A stretch of DNA of 64,000 nt, taken from NCBI RefSeq assembly GCF_025766255.1, contig NW_026516835.1, forward strand, positions 1 through 64,000. Reading direction: 5' to 3'. How positions within the stretch are numbered: position 1 is the stretch's first letter; every line of letters begins with the position of its first letter. Positions 32,801-43,800 of this stretch are shown in pieces. The notes below the pieces were generated by a model. The model did no database searches, had not been told where the DNA came from, and saw nothing but the letters and a program-made list of their open reading frames with translations. This stretch comes from Zychaea mexicana. Its lineage: Eukaryota; Mucoromycota; Mucoromycetes; Mucorales; Lichtheimiaceae. A program made the position numbers and the translations under genes.

Positions 32801-34932
32801 TGTTTATGTGATGATGGTGCTTTTATATTCGTGGTAAGTAACAGAATTCGTCGAAAAATGACATGAAAATATAAGATGAAGCAAAAACTTACACTGCGCC
32901 ATGCTTGGCTCCATTTCTCACGTTTAGGAAGAAACTCCCTCTCAAAGTACAAATACAAACGAGCACTTTCCCATTCATCCTCGCTATCAATGGACCAAGT
33001 TTCGAATCGTTCATGTTCAAGATCGAAATCCGTTGGTACCTCAGCTTTCATCATATTCATCATTAGGGAAAGTGCATGTTCACGCATGTCTTTCTTCTCC
33101 TTCAGAGTCTTCGATGGAGTGGATGGTTTTGCGGTGAGTTTGGAAAGAATGTTCTTCTTCTATGCTCTAAGGACATGCCAGTGGCAGATAAGTATCTTCA
33201 CTTTGTCAGTAAATGTGTTAGTGGACGGATCATCATTTACATAGTTATACGCCTTATTAATAGCAATAATTTCTGTATCAGAATCGTCGATCATAACACG
33301 GGATGGTATATATTCATGCTCATCCTTCAGCCAATACAAAATAGGATATTGAGCTTGTGAATTTGTGATCATCCACGCCAATGGCTTGCCCTTTCTGGTA
33401 GTCCTGCATCTTGCTACAAGTGTATAAAGATAACAGTCATGATTGGCACCATCCACACAAGTCTTATGGGTTGAATCAAGACAAACAAGGTTTCCGTCCT
33501 CTTTCAATTGCTATATAACAAGGAATATATATATGATTAGGTACGTGTGTAAAGTATATCCATTTGGATCGATTGTTGTACCTTTAATTGCCATTGTGAC
33601 ATGAACGCGAAAAAGAACATTCCCTCTTCATATCTATCAAGATTCTTTGAAGTAAAATGTCCTTTCTCTTGTTCTATTTTGTCACCCCATTTACCAAGAC
33701 TGATTGCCATCGAAGGATCAAGTTGGGATTGACGTCGAAGATGCACTTTCATTGCATAATAGACATGGTGATAATTGACTCGAATGGATTGAGGTATGTT
33801 ATCATATGTTTCGTCAACCAAGATTTTATCAAGAACATCTTTGTCGAGACGAAGCATATGTTTGATATTTCTCCAGGTAAGACTTTTCTCCACTTGCTCT
33901 TGAATGAATTGCATCACAAAGCGAGGGAGTGTACCGGATGTTGTATCTATGTTGCTGCCAGGTTCATGACCAGTATGCTTACGCCGGTATTGTACCGTGA
34001 TCATGTCCTTGTTTTCACTGTCTTGGTTGACAAAGGCAGTAAATCCTGCTTGGCAATTGCAACAAAATGAGTTCGTTCCACGAGGAGGACCAGCCCGTTG
34101 GCACGTGTAGTACTATCGCAGATGGATTATACACAAAGCAGAAGTAGAAGTCATCTAATAAGTATCACACAAATGTTTTTTATGTTTACAATAAAATTTT
34201 TTGAAAGGTTTACTTCATTGAAGTAGAATGCTTCTCTTCCTCTGCTGCGCTTTTGACCGGGTGGAGGAGGTGTGTATCCATTTTGAAGATACTCTTCGTT
34301 CTTCTCTTTGCGTCCACGTTCAGTTTTCGTTTTATTATAAAACTTGCAGTTGTATTGCGTCTCTTGAGCTTCGATCCAGTTGCGATATTCTGATCTCGAA
34401 ATAAATAATGTTGCAGGCGCATCATCATTTGCTGGGCGAGTGATAAAGGTAGTGGTAAGATAATTTTCCATAGTAATGATACAAGATCCAGGGACAACAA
34501 ATAAAAACAAGTGCCAACAAAAACTTCAAAATAATCAACTCAAATCAGGAAATAGCAGTCCAAGTGGTATTTTTAACTAGGCAAAATATCTGGCCAATAA
34601 AATTTGAGGTTTGTGGGCGAACAATTCAAGGCTTGCGTCTATACTCGAAGGAAAATGATCTCCCATTTAAACTCTGCCGCCATCAGTTCCCTGTGGTCCC
34701 TGCCTTCGCAATGACTATCAACAAGTCGCAAGGTCAAACCCTCAATAGAGCAATGCTGTGCCTGTTTAAGCCAGCTTTCGCACATGGCCAACTATATGTG
34801 GCATTATCCCGCGTCCGCACTCCCAGCTCTCTCACAGTTATTCTACTTCCTTCCGACCTACCAACATCGCAACCATCACATTCGACCTTAAACATTGTGC
34901 ACAGAGAAGCATTAACAACAGTTACAGCTTAA
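26888..34932 (+). CDS. Helitron-3 Rep-helicase (RepHel), interrupted by MULE-2
   Basis: Exons 26888-26950, 27031-27676, 27741-28443, 28622-31524 and 31595-31631 continuing at 34647-34932 form a single open frame of 1545 codons once MULE-2 is removed. An AT-hook-like basic region (GFGRPRTRRRGAGRPRL) lies near residue 40 and a zinc-binding CSACGARVW motif near residue 90. The HUH Rep domain has IEFQKRGLPHAHIVLIM (His-x-His), and KYLYKYVYKG carries the Tyr motif. The C-terminal PIF1-type helicase shows FLDGPGGTGKTFVYSALL (Walker A), LIIWDEARM (Walker B), GGDFRQILPIV, LTENMR, and the last motifs PAFAMTINKSQGQTL and HGQLYVALSRVR beyond the insertion. RepHel nicks and unwinds DNA for rolling-circle transposition. 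No other lesion was seen, so this copy was intact until MULE-2 landed. Confidence 0.92.
31632..34636 (-). mobile_element. MULE-2, Mutator-like element inside the Helitron-3 helicase
   Basis: A 10-bp direct repeat, gtctatactc, flanks it (31622-31631 and 34637-34646). The 44-bp terminal inverted repeats are 31632-31675 and 34593-34636, sharing ttgaattgttcgc and aaacctcaaattttattggc; mismatches cluster at the outer tips. The single gene is on the minus strand. Removing the element plus one repeat restores SLYSKENDLPFK in the helicase. Confidence 0.93.
31870..34471 (-). pseudogene. MULE-2 transposase with SWIM zinc finger
   Basis: The ATG at 34471 (MENYLTTTFITRPANDD) begins exon 1 (34471-34214). 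Exon 2 starts at 34112 and encodes a Cys-rich FAR1-like segment (YYTCQRAGPPRG, then FCCNCQAGF). The DDE core follows in the next exons: VCLDSTHKTC (first Asp), RVMIDDSDTEI (second Asp), ILICHWHVLRA, then YIESWHRHLKEVYLP (acidic residue). A SWIM finger (CTCVDHQTNGSPCKH) lies near 32340-32390. A TAG at 33160-33162 replaces the expected Trp after CHWHVLRA (TGG to TAG), making at least one premature stop. Otherwise the exon chain looks coherent, so this is a young, nearly intact copy. The 3' limit near 31870 is approximate. Confidence 0.82.
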
Positions 34933-35273
34933 TAGATACAACCACTTACTTTTTCTATATTCTAAATTCAATCCAGTCATTTCAGTAGCTTTAGGTTTAG
35001 GGTTTAGTCTGTTAGAATTATAGTGTTTAGGGCGATCGGGGTAGGTAAATGGTTTAGGGTTTAGTCACATCGCAAGAATTGATAAAGGATCAAACGGCAA
35101 AACAGTGATACAGCCTTGAACGCGGCCACTACGGGGGGTTTGGGGGGCTTGCTCCCCAACAAAGGGGGTCTGGGGGAAGCCCCCAGCGAGCCACCGAGCC
35201 GAAGCACCTTAGGGATTGACACGTAGCGAAGCGGAGGGGCTCAATCCCAAGGTGCGAAGGCGACAAAGGCTCG
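34933..35273 (+). promoter_or_regulatory. Helitron-3 3' terminal region with hairpins and TTTAGGG-like repeats
   Basis: It contains several telomere-like blocks (aggtttagggtttagtc near 34989; ggtttagggtttagtc near 35051), a GC-rich hairpin at 35170-35186 and a longer terminal hairpin (arms 35204-35219 and 35241-35255, with a one-base bulge) ending 18 bp before the 3' terminus. A 3' hairpin is the hallmark terminator structure of Helitrons. Confidence 0.7.
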
Positions 35274-35481
35274 TAATAATAATAAAAATATTTTGTCATG
35301 TACATTTAAAAAAGAAAAAAATGATGTCATTGAGATAATAATAAAAACAGAAGAAAAAAATATATATACACATAAATATATTCCAAAAAAATTACAAAAT
35401 GATGAGATACATATTAATAAAAAAAGTATCAATGATAAAAATGAAAACAATATAGAAATGGAAATAGATGATGATTTATAA
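35274..35481 (+). CDS. Second ORF of the ISXO2-like element, 3' part
   Basis: Continuation of the frame that starts at 24960. The first base completes the interrupted GAT codon, and the frame runs NNNKNILSCTFKKEKNDV to the stop at 35479-35481. It is rich in Lys, Ile and Asn with an acidic C-terminus. Function unknown. Confidence 0.65.
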
Positions 35482-35575
35482 ATATAAAAAGTCCTTGGTA
35501 ATGACTCTAAACTTTCTGGTGGAGGTTGGAATTTTTTAAAAATTTTAGAAATGTATAAATCTATGAATCATTATC

Positions 35576-37719
35576 TGAACCAACCCCTACAACTGGCAAA
35601 ACTATAGCTGCCTTCTGTGGTACTATCAATTACATGCGCTCTTACCTACCAAAAGTCTTTGAAGTTATGGCACCTTTAGACCGACTTCGCAATGCCAATT
35701 CTTTAAAAGGTTTATGGACACAAAAAGAACAACACAGTTTTGACACGTTAAAGAAAATGCTACTTGAAGCTCCCATCCTGCGCTTTCCCGATTTATCACA
35801 CCCTTTTCAGGTTGCAACTGACGCTTTAAATACCGGAATCGCTGCAGCACTTTTCCTAGTCATAGATGGTGAAACACGTCATATTGCTTTCATGGCTAGG
35901 ACACTCTCCAAGTCAGAAAGATCCTATAGCACTACACGACGTGAGCTCAGAGCTATTATATTTGCACTTGACTAATTCCACAAATATTTATATGGCAAAC
36001 CGTTTAAATTATACACAGATCACAAAGCATTGACCTTCCTCCATACACAAAAAGTAGCCAACGCAATGATGATCAGTTGGTTTGACACCATCTTACAATA
36101 CGACTTTGAAATTATTCACCTATCAGGATTAGATAACATCCTTCCTGATCAATTATCTCGCCTTTTTCACATCGATGAAAAAGAGCTGGAAGGGGGTAGT
36201 GCTACGGAAATTCATACAAATAATAACACTGTACAAAATAAGACTCTCACAGTAAACACACAAACAAGTAATAACACTGACAACATAGATGATGACATCT
36301 ATTTTGAACCACCCGAACATGAAAGACTGGAATTACTCAAAAAAGCATATGCATTTGGTCACTTTGGCGCTGAAGCTATCACAAAAGCACTACACAATGA
36401 TGGTTTGAAATGGAACAATATGTACAAAGAAGCCGCACACACTGTAAAAAGTTGCCCTGAATGCCAGCGATTCAACATCACCAAGAAAGGTTATAACCCT
36501 TTGAGACCTCTTCATGCATTCTATCCAGGTGATCATTGGACAATTGATCTTGCAAGTGGCTTCGGCACAAGCCATCGCGGAAACAATTATCTCTTAGGTC
36601 ATGGTAGACGTATGCACACGTTTTTGTGTTTTACACGCACTTCCTAATAAAACATCGGACACTGTCGTTCAAGCAGTCATCGACACATTTTGCTTAGTGG
36701 GCTTTTGCCGTTATCTCAGCAGTGATAATGGTACTGAATTCAAGAACCAACTAATGACTCGTCTTCGAGAAGCCTCTGGATTCGACCAAAGACTTTCTAC
36801 GCCTTTTCACCCAAGAGCTCAGGGATTGGCTGAAAGATTTGTGCAAACAACTGTTAACATCATCCGCAAGTATAGAAAAGGAGCAGTTAGAGACTGGGAC
36901 TTATATGTCAAACGAGCACAATTAGCCCTTAGCAACAAAGTTGCCAATAGACATGGTTCTACAGCATTTGCTCTTATGTTCAATAGAACAATGATCGGTT
37001 TCAGGGACTATAGCATAGAACAGATCCCGCGGCCACTCACAGAAGATGAGCTGCAAAACCGCATTGAACAAATGACAAACATTGTCTTTCCTGCAATTTC
37101 GGAAAGAGCAAAGGCACTGGATGATATTAAAAAAGGCAAATACAATGTCAAGTTCAGAATCACCGATTATCCCATCGGAAGCACGGTCATGGTCATTGAT
37201 GAATTACGCAGTAAGAAGATGGATTCAAGATATGAAGGACCATATACTGTAGTACACAAAACCAAAGGTGGTTCTTATGTTCTTAGAGATGAACAGGGTC
37301 TATTAACTTCTCGTAACTACGCACCCTCACAAATGAAACTCCTATCACAGGATGAATCAATTGACACAGAAGAAGCATTTGAAGAAAACGGTAAATATTA
37401 CACCGTACAGTCAATTGTAGACCACAAAGAGCTTGCACCAGGCAAATATCAATACCGGGTTAGATAGAAAGATTATACACCTGATGATGATTCCTGGGAA
37501 CCAGCAGAAGCATTTAATAGTCCACAACCAATCATGAAATATTGGGAACGTGTTGGTATCACACCACCGAAGCAAAGCAAAATACAAACTGCATTACTTG
37601 TGACGCACATCCCACAGCAATCACAACGTAAAGCAAAAGGAACTATTTCCAAACGTCAAGAGGGTTCGACACCTACACCATCTACTAGACGCAGTAAGCG
37701 TTTACGCACACGTTGCTAA
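35576..37719 (+). pseudogene. Gypsy-1 RNase H, integrase and chromodomain
   Basis: Homology resumes at PTPTTGKTIAAFCGTINYM (end of RT), then RNase H (FQVATDALNTGIAAALF). A TAA at 35973-35975 precedes FHKYLYGKPFKLYTDHKAL. The integrase zinc region (CPECQRFNITKKGY) is followed by the catalytic core: HWTIDLASGF, a frameshift near 36598, VDVCTRFCVLHALPNKT, SSDNGTEFKNQL and PRAQGLAERFVQTTVNI. The chromodomain reads VQSIVDHKELAPGKYQYRVR, a TAG at 37465-37467 where Gypsy-2 has Trp, then KDYTPDDDSWEPAEAFN. Chromodomains direct chromoviruses to marked chromatin. The copy has at least two stops and one frameshift in this half. Confidence 0.85.
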
Positions 37720-37761
37720 GCACATTCTTCACAGAATAATGTTTAACCTGGAAGGGGTTAA

Positions 37762-38144
37762 TGTGGTGAACCACATTAATACACTGCTTAAGATAACAAC
37801 AATAAGATATTCGGCTAAACATTATAGCACACACGTATGAACACTACGGCATTTCGGCTAAATACTATTGAATAAAATCTTTCACTCAGATGATCCACCT
37901 TACATGAACAGGACAATGAACCTATCAACAGGTACCTCGGCCATTACATCAGCTAACGCCGGTTTTAAAGATGTGCCCGATTAACATAGCAACTTCAATA
38001 GAAGTTCTGATACGTCCTTGATCCATCCTCTATCATATAGTTTATCCGTTAGTCGGATGAATTGATATCGCCGTCTTAATAGCTAGAATATAAAAGATAC
38101 TTAATATTGCCCCTTATTATCTTTATTGAAGCTCTATCATCACA
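37762..38144 (+). repeat. Gypsy-1 3' LTR
   Basis: 383 bp with TG...CA ends, directly after the purine-rich tract ggaaggggtta. About 16 differences from the 5' LTR. Confidence 0.94.
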
Positions 38145-38232
38145 TATACGAAAAATATTTGAAGTCTCGATATTATATTTTTGGTTATTTAATACCCATT
38201 TTAATTTTCCTTGATTATGAAGAAATTCTGTA

Positions 38233-40785
38233 AGTCCAATTTTGGACTATTTTAAATTGTATATTAGTTGGTTTAGAATACAGGCTAAATGCCACTTGCT
38301 ACATATCTAAGATGTACTGCTCGAGCGTATCTAAACTATATGTATAACAGGTTGCTATATGTTACAAATGACGAGATATTAATGTTTTGCAAACACCATG
38401 TAAAAAATTCATTGATTATTCTTTTTCTGTATGCCCGACCATATGTAATCTACAATATACGCTGTCAGTTCCACAAATACATCTCAAAGAAGATCGTATT
38501 GAGCAGCCATTATAATTACAAAGCCTTTTTAAGCGATCGGTTCCAGCACCTTCTTTGGTTAAACCAATTGGTATTGCTTTATGCTTAAGTCCTGTTTGCC
38601 GTACAACGTTTGTTATGTCTTGAAGGCTCCGAACTACATCGTCGTCAGTTTCCATTCCAAAAGATTGTGCATGTTGCAATAGTGTCTGTGCAAGACGAGT
38701 CCGAAAACTGGTATGTAGAGTATTTTTTGTGTCATTTGCGAAATATTTGAATGCTGAATACGCGTTAGCCTCGGCTATAGCCAGAAAAAAAGCTAAGCAT
38801 CGCATCTCCCAACGGTATGTCTTCATTACATCATGGAACGCGACTAAATAATCCCTCCGGTTATTAGCAATATCGACTGCACCTAATACAAGGGTTTTAA
38901 GTAAGTAGACTCGTCATTCTTTACGAATCTCACTACTCTATATATTCATACGTACCCTTGTGTGCTTCATATTCATCAAATACTTTAGGACAACGCATCG
39001 TTTCAATGGTACTAGTGTCCTTTAAGTATCGCTTAATTTCTTTGTCGCTTTTAGTTGTAGTGCTGTAGTTCGCGATAACCATTTTCGGTTTAATATCACG
39101 TAAAGCTGCTACATAGACTTCGTCACTAGTTGATTGCATACAGATGCTATCGCCAAATTCTTCTCCCATCGCTTGGATCGAATCTTGCTGTGGCATGCCA
39201 CTGGATAATAGCGTCGCTTCTTCACTTGCATTATTGAATATAACCATTATCACTTTCATGGTACGGACCATATTTGGAGAGCCAAAAAGTGAGTCAGCAA
39301 TTATCGTTCGCCCAGAATGAAACCAAGGTTGCTTTAATCGTGATACTGTAGCCACTAACTTCTTCTCGTATTTATCTTCAAATTGCCTTTGAACCCATTT
39401 GTCGCCAGTCATGTCAAGACGTATAATACAGCAAGTATTCGTGTCTGCCGTAGTCTTGTACTCCTGGCCGATAGGATGTGGCTTTCGAGGTATTTTGATC
39501 AAGTTCGGCATTCCAGCGCCTAACCATTGGTTCATTGATTCATCTACATAGAGATACTGGCCTGGTATCAGCGCTTATGCTAAGTTATCGCTGTAAGCTT
39601 GCAGAAACCCTCGTATTTGATACAATGGATCATCATTTCTTCTTGAACATGACAAGCACAAATATATTAGTTAGCTAAATAAAGTTGGAGCATCATCTAT
39701 AGTGAAGTACCTTGCAACATCCGGTCTAGTGAAGATATGCATTCGTGTTATTTCCTTGAACCGGTCTTTCGCCATGTAATCAGAGAAGCTCATTGTTAGT
39801 TGGAACGGAAAACTTCCTTGGTGCCAATAGGCGTCATAATCGTCGATGCCTACGGTAGTCATAATGATAAAAAGTGCAATCCAGATGAGATATTCAGAAT
39901 AGGTGATGTCTTGGAAACGAGTCAAGTTGGAACGCGCGTTTCCATTGATGGCAGCTATCACAACATTTTTGATGTATGATTCAGGAAGAAACCGTAGAAA
40001 GTATCGTGCATATTCAACTCTGTTTTTCCTCTATATGAAGATACAGGGTTGACGACATGGGTATTGATATCCACCTCTTTAATTTGCCAGCAAAGATCTG
40101 CTTCTACATTTTCAGGCGCCTCATTCTCTGAATCGTCGTCGACCGCGTCATCTAAAAAATCGTGTGAGACATCATCTTCTTACTGATGGCTACTACTGCT
40201 CCCTGGAGGTCTTGTGTTTGTTGCTGGTTGTCTTGTTGCAGTTCTTGGTTTCACACTTTCGTATGTAACGTATGCTTGTTGCCGCGATGGCGAATGGTTC
40301 ATCTGGCAGTATATCCAGTACAACGGTCCATGCTGGTTTTCCTTCGATATCAGACGCCGACCTTACAATTTTCCCCTTAGAGCGATAACTGGGATAGTCG
40401 ACTGGTGCTATCCTTCCAATCTGCTGGTACACTGTTGTTTTATGTAAAAAGTGCGGTGCTATAGATATAGGTGCGTTTTCTTTAAGATATAGTGAAGCTC
40501 TTGACATTTTAAACCATTGGATTGCAGTAAAAGAGGCAGCATATTGCGGTGTTTCACGAATAATGCTAAGTAAAATAAATACATGAGTTGGAAAGAACCC
40601 AATAGTTTAAACCCGTATATGCATGCCAACCTTACTTCTCGATGCCAAAAACAATGCATAAACAAAAACTACACGCGTGAGAAGAGTAAGATTGCTGTTG
40701 CAAGAATGCATCTATTTTATGTTTTTTATTTGCCCAACAGTTTCGCAAAAAGTCCAAAATTGGACTCAAAGTCCAATTTTGGACT
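38233..40785 (-). mobile_element. PiggyBac-like element, decayed
   Basis: The transposase pseudogene at 38416-40507 is bracketed by copies of the 16-bp perfect palindrome agtccaattttggact at 38233-38248 (left) and 40770-40785 (right), with a variant agtccaaaattggact at 40751-40766. TTAA tetranucleotides, the PiggyBac target, lie close by on both sides (near 38208 or 38251, and 40801). The true termini were not resolved, so the limits given are those of the palindromes. Confidence 0.5.
38416..40507 (-). pseudogene. PiggyBac-type transposase (DDE_Tnp_1_7), frameshifted
   Basis: The ATG at 40507 opens an N-terminal stretch (MSRASLYLKENAPISIAP, then KGKIVRSASDIEGKPAW) that ends in a stop at 40193. 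An acidic segment follows, then after a frameshift the core: NVVIAAINGNARSNLTRF, EYLIWIALFIIMTTVGIDDY and DRFKEITRMHIFTRPD. The next block carries MNQWLGAGMPNLIKIPRKPHP and TIIADSLFGSPNMVRTM with a conserved Asp. The last block ends in a Cys-rich C-terminal domain (CNYNGCSIRSSLRCICG, then CRLHMVGH), as in PiggyBac proteins, where it binds the ends of the element. Several frame changes beyond simple introns make this a dead copy. Confidence 0.8.
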
Positions 40786-40865
40786 CCATCTTTATAATCC
40801 ATTAAAGTATAAACACATGTCTATAAAGGGTAAACAAAGGGTAGCATGACTTGTAAAAATTTATT

Positions 40866-43800
40866 CTAAAAAATGTTCTTCAAGGTTCCATGTTCAAAAG
40901 CACTTTTCTCTTTCGATATTGAAACCATACCCGGCCAAATCCAGTAGTGGCGTTTGGACCTGCCAAACGTTCCCGTCAAAAGACCTGCGTAGTTGCAGAT
41001 CTCGTTAGCATCGACAACGAACAGCTGTTCAGCGGCCATTGCTGATGGCGTCAAGTAAACAGACCCGCTGTCACTATCGATTGTGGGATTGAAGATCCCA
41101 ACAGCTGCCAATATTCGGTCGTCATTGCCTTGATTATACACAAAATAGAAGTACACCTTCCCGAAGTAAAACTGGGAACAGCGAGCAAAAACCGAGCCAC
41201 GACCTGCTGACGCATTTCTGAAAAGGGAAAAGAATGGGTCAACATAACAAGCACAACAAGTCATCATTTTTTTTTCTATAAAAACGTAAGTTTTCTTACA
41301 TGTCAATATCATCAAGCTTTAATCTCACATAGTACATAACACGCATTCGACCATGGTGGGTAAGTACGCTACCAAAAGTTTTCTGGTCTCTCCAGAGCCG
41401 ACCCGTTGTGTACTTGAAATCTTCGCTCAAAATGCTGTACCTTATTCCTTTGCGCTTCATATAGGCTACAAGCGCGTCCCTGACTTTGGTATAACTGAGT
41501 CCTGCAAGTGTTCTCAATGACCTGAAACTGGCATTATGTAAGTTTCCCCAGATTTCTAGAGAAAAGGGGTTAGTTGGATAAGGCGTGAAAATATAGCCCA
41601 TTTCGTCGACTGTCGTGCACCTTTTTTTCTTCTTCTGTATCAATGCTGCTATCATTGCCGCATCGAGATAACGTGCCATTGCCAATTTTTTCATGATGTT
41701 CGCAGCTTGCTGACCAGGCACCGAGTACGTGGTTATTATTTTTGAGTACACACCAGTCATCCTCTCCAACGACTGGAATGAACAGTAACGCAATGATGCC
41801 AGCCTTCGTAATATCAGGAATGTGTGTGAGGTAATGCTGATTTGCATTGAATACACGAACGGATAGTGCTATATACTCATTATCGTCACTGATGCTGCTA
41901 CTGTTGCTACTGCTATTGACGCTACTTTCGTCTTCGCTGTCGTCACAACGTTCTAGGTTCATTTGTTTTGTGCTGGGTTGACTGCGTAAGTAGTAATGCC
42001 AGAACTCGATGTCACTACACGTATAAAACACCTTCGAGCAGTGTTGTTGTCTTCTTTATGTATTTATCTTTCGTTATGTTTTTGTACGGATAATTACCTT
42101 TCTATATTGGCGATATCGTCACTTGTGTGAGAAAACTGCAGTGTTCTCTGACATGCTCTCACGAGGCACATCGCAGCGTCTTTGGCAACGCTATCATCGA
42201 TTTAAGGCACAACCAGAGTGGGGACAACGTACAAAAGGAACTCTAACCAGTCGATGGCTTTGACCCTCCCTTTGTCGGTCAAACTATGCCATGTGCTGTC
42301 GAACGCCGTCGGGATATCCATACGAGAGCTTTCCATTTGTTTCATTACAGCGTCAAGATCGATAACAAAAGGGCTCTGTCTTGTAGCTGATGCATGATCG
42401 TATTTTCCTTGCAGCAAATCGAAGAACTAGTGCGCTATGCCATGCGACAGAAGATGAAGCTCTTCAAGACCAAAGAAATCTGGAGAGAGGAAAGTTTGGA
42501 ACACAGTGAAAGGACTCGGACCATCTAGTTCTTTCTATAGTAGCAAAAGTATGGAAGTGGGTACATTAATTATAGCACATGGGTATGATTTACGTGGATT
42601 GATAACGAGCACACATCATAATAAAAAAGAAAATATACCTTTTTCCCCTTCGTCTTGAAACCATCAGCTTTCCTCCATCTTTTGGCAGTGTTGCTGAAAT
42701 CAGGAAAATACACGCCTTTTCCTCCTTCAACTGGGTGTACCCCTTCAACAAGACATATGCGACAGCCATATGTTGCAGTAGGTCCCATATGGCATGCTAA
42801 TACTTTAACTGCCTGCATATCACCAGTGGCAAGCAGCAAATGCACCTTTGCGTGCAGACTGGTGTTTCCGACCTTGACTTCCATCCCGTATTTTTCCAAG
42901 TGCTGTAGCTCTCTTATTATAGGCTGAAGAAAACTCGTCATATCTCTTGGAGCCAATGGACCCGGGATCAAGCATATTTGAAGCATGTATTTGTTTGTAT
43001 ACCTACATGGACGATGTTAAGGTTAATATAGGCATAATGGAACAATCAATCTTAGTCCTGCTCAGATATTGTAGTATGGCTGCTTACCGAGTATTAGGAT
43101 CGAAATTCAACACAACCACATGTACAATGGTCATTGTATGTTTTATGTTGGTATACAGTTGGAAGCCATCCACATATAATGCAAGAGCGACATCCAATTC
43201 ACCTTGAAAAAAATTTCGTCCCATTACGAGCTCTTGATACAGTCCACCGTCGAATATATCGTTGTATACACCATGCCTATGTCGGAAACGGCTCCTGTAC
43301 AGTAACTTTTCTCGTGTCTCTTCATCGTGAATCATGTACGCTAGTTGTTCACCAATTGGAAGCATTTCTATTATAGCACGTGCTTTCTTGTTATCACTAA
43401 CATATCTTACTTCGTTGCAATGGGAGCAATATGTAGCCATGTCATCAGTGTCGTACATCTTGCAACCATTGATACAAACATCAAATAGTTGTGTTTCCAT
43501 GGGATAGAACTTTTCCGCTCCTTTTTTCGATTTGTATGGAGTAAACAAGTGCTCGTGATCTTAAAGAGGGAATAAGGTAAGTATCTATCATGTATAATAT
43601 ATAAAACGAGGAGAGTTGGCGTGTATAATCTTTTGATATTTATACCTTGATCGAAATGAGATATCAAGCGGTTACAAAAACCGAGGATTTCGCCATGGCC
43701 TCGTCTCGTGATATTGTTGTTATTCACAATACGTTGCAACATTACACTCCACATCATCACTTGATCTTGGTTGTAATCATCCGTAGGGAATGCGTAGACT

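Larger units (their letters stand above)
25058..35273 (+). mobile_element. Helitron-3, autonomous-type, split by MULE-2
   Basis: The 5' end reads tctctaatataatag, matching the TCTCTA-type starts of many Helitrons, after host base A (25057). The 3' end is ctcg (35270-35273) before host T (35274). Helitrons insert between A and T, and here the insertion splits a GAT codon of the host ORF. Near the 3' end there is a GC-rich hairpin at 35170-35186 (ctggggg/cccccag) and a terminal hairpin with arms 35204-35219 and 35241-35255. One Rep-helicase gene runs left to right. Total length is 10.2 kb including 3.0 kb of MULE-2. Confidence 0.85.
23536..35575 (+). mobile_element. AT-rich ISXO2/Merlin-like DNA element, split by Helitron-3
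   Basis: It is inserted in the Gypsy-1 reverse transcriptase. Boundaries are approximate; a candidate 8-bp duplication is caatatct (left, about 23535-23542) and cattatct (right, about 35568-35575), with one mismatch. Base composition is strikingly AT-rich compared with everything around it. It carries a transposase ORF at 24029-24814 and a second ORF starting at 24960 that is interrupted at 25057/25058 and resumes at 35274. A near-palindrome (tataaattttgttat/ataacaaatttata) lies just inside the left end. Confidence 0.75.
20378..38144 (+). mobile_element. Gypsy-1, chromodomain Ty3/Gypsy retrotransposon, split
   Basis: Two 383-bp LTRs (20378-20760 and 37762-38144) start tgtggtgaacc and end tatcatcaca. 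They differ at about 16 positions, mostly transitions. A purine-rich tract (ggaaggggtta) directly precedes the 3' LTR. Internal order is gag, zinc knuckles, protease, reverse transcriptase, RNase H, integrase, chromodomain, with the AT-rich element at about 23.5-35.6 kb inserted within the end of the reverse transcriptase. The five bases flanking the LTRs (gaaag at left, tatac at right) do not match, so the ends may come from different insertions or the flank has been rearranged. Confidence 0.92.
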
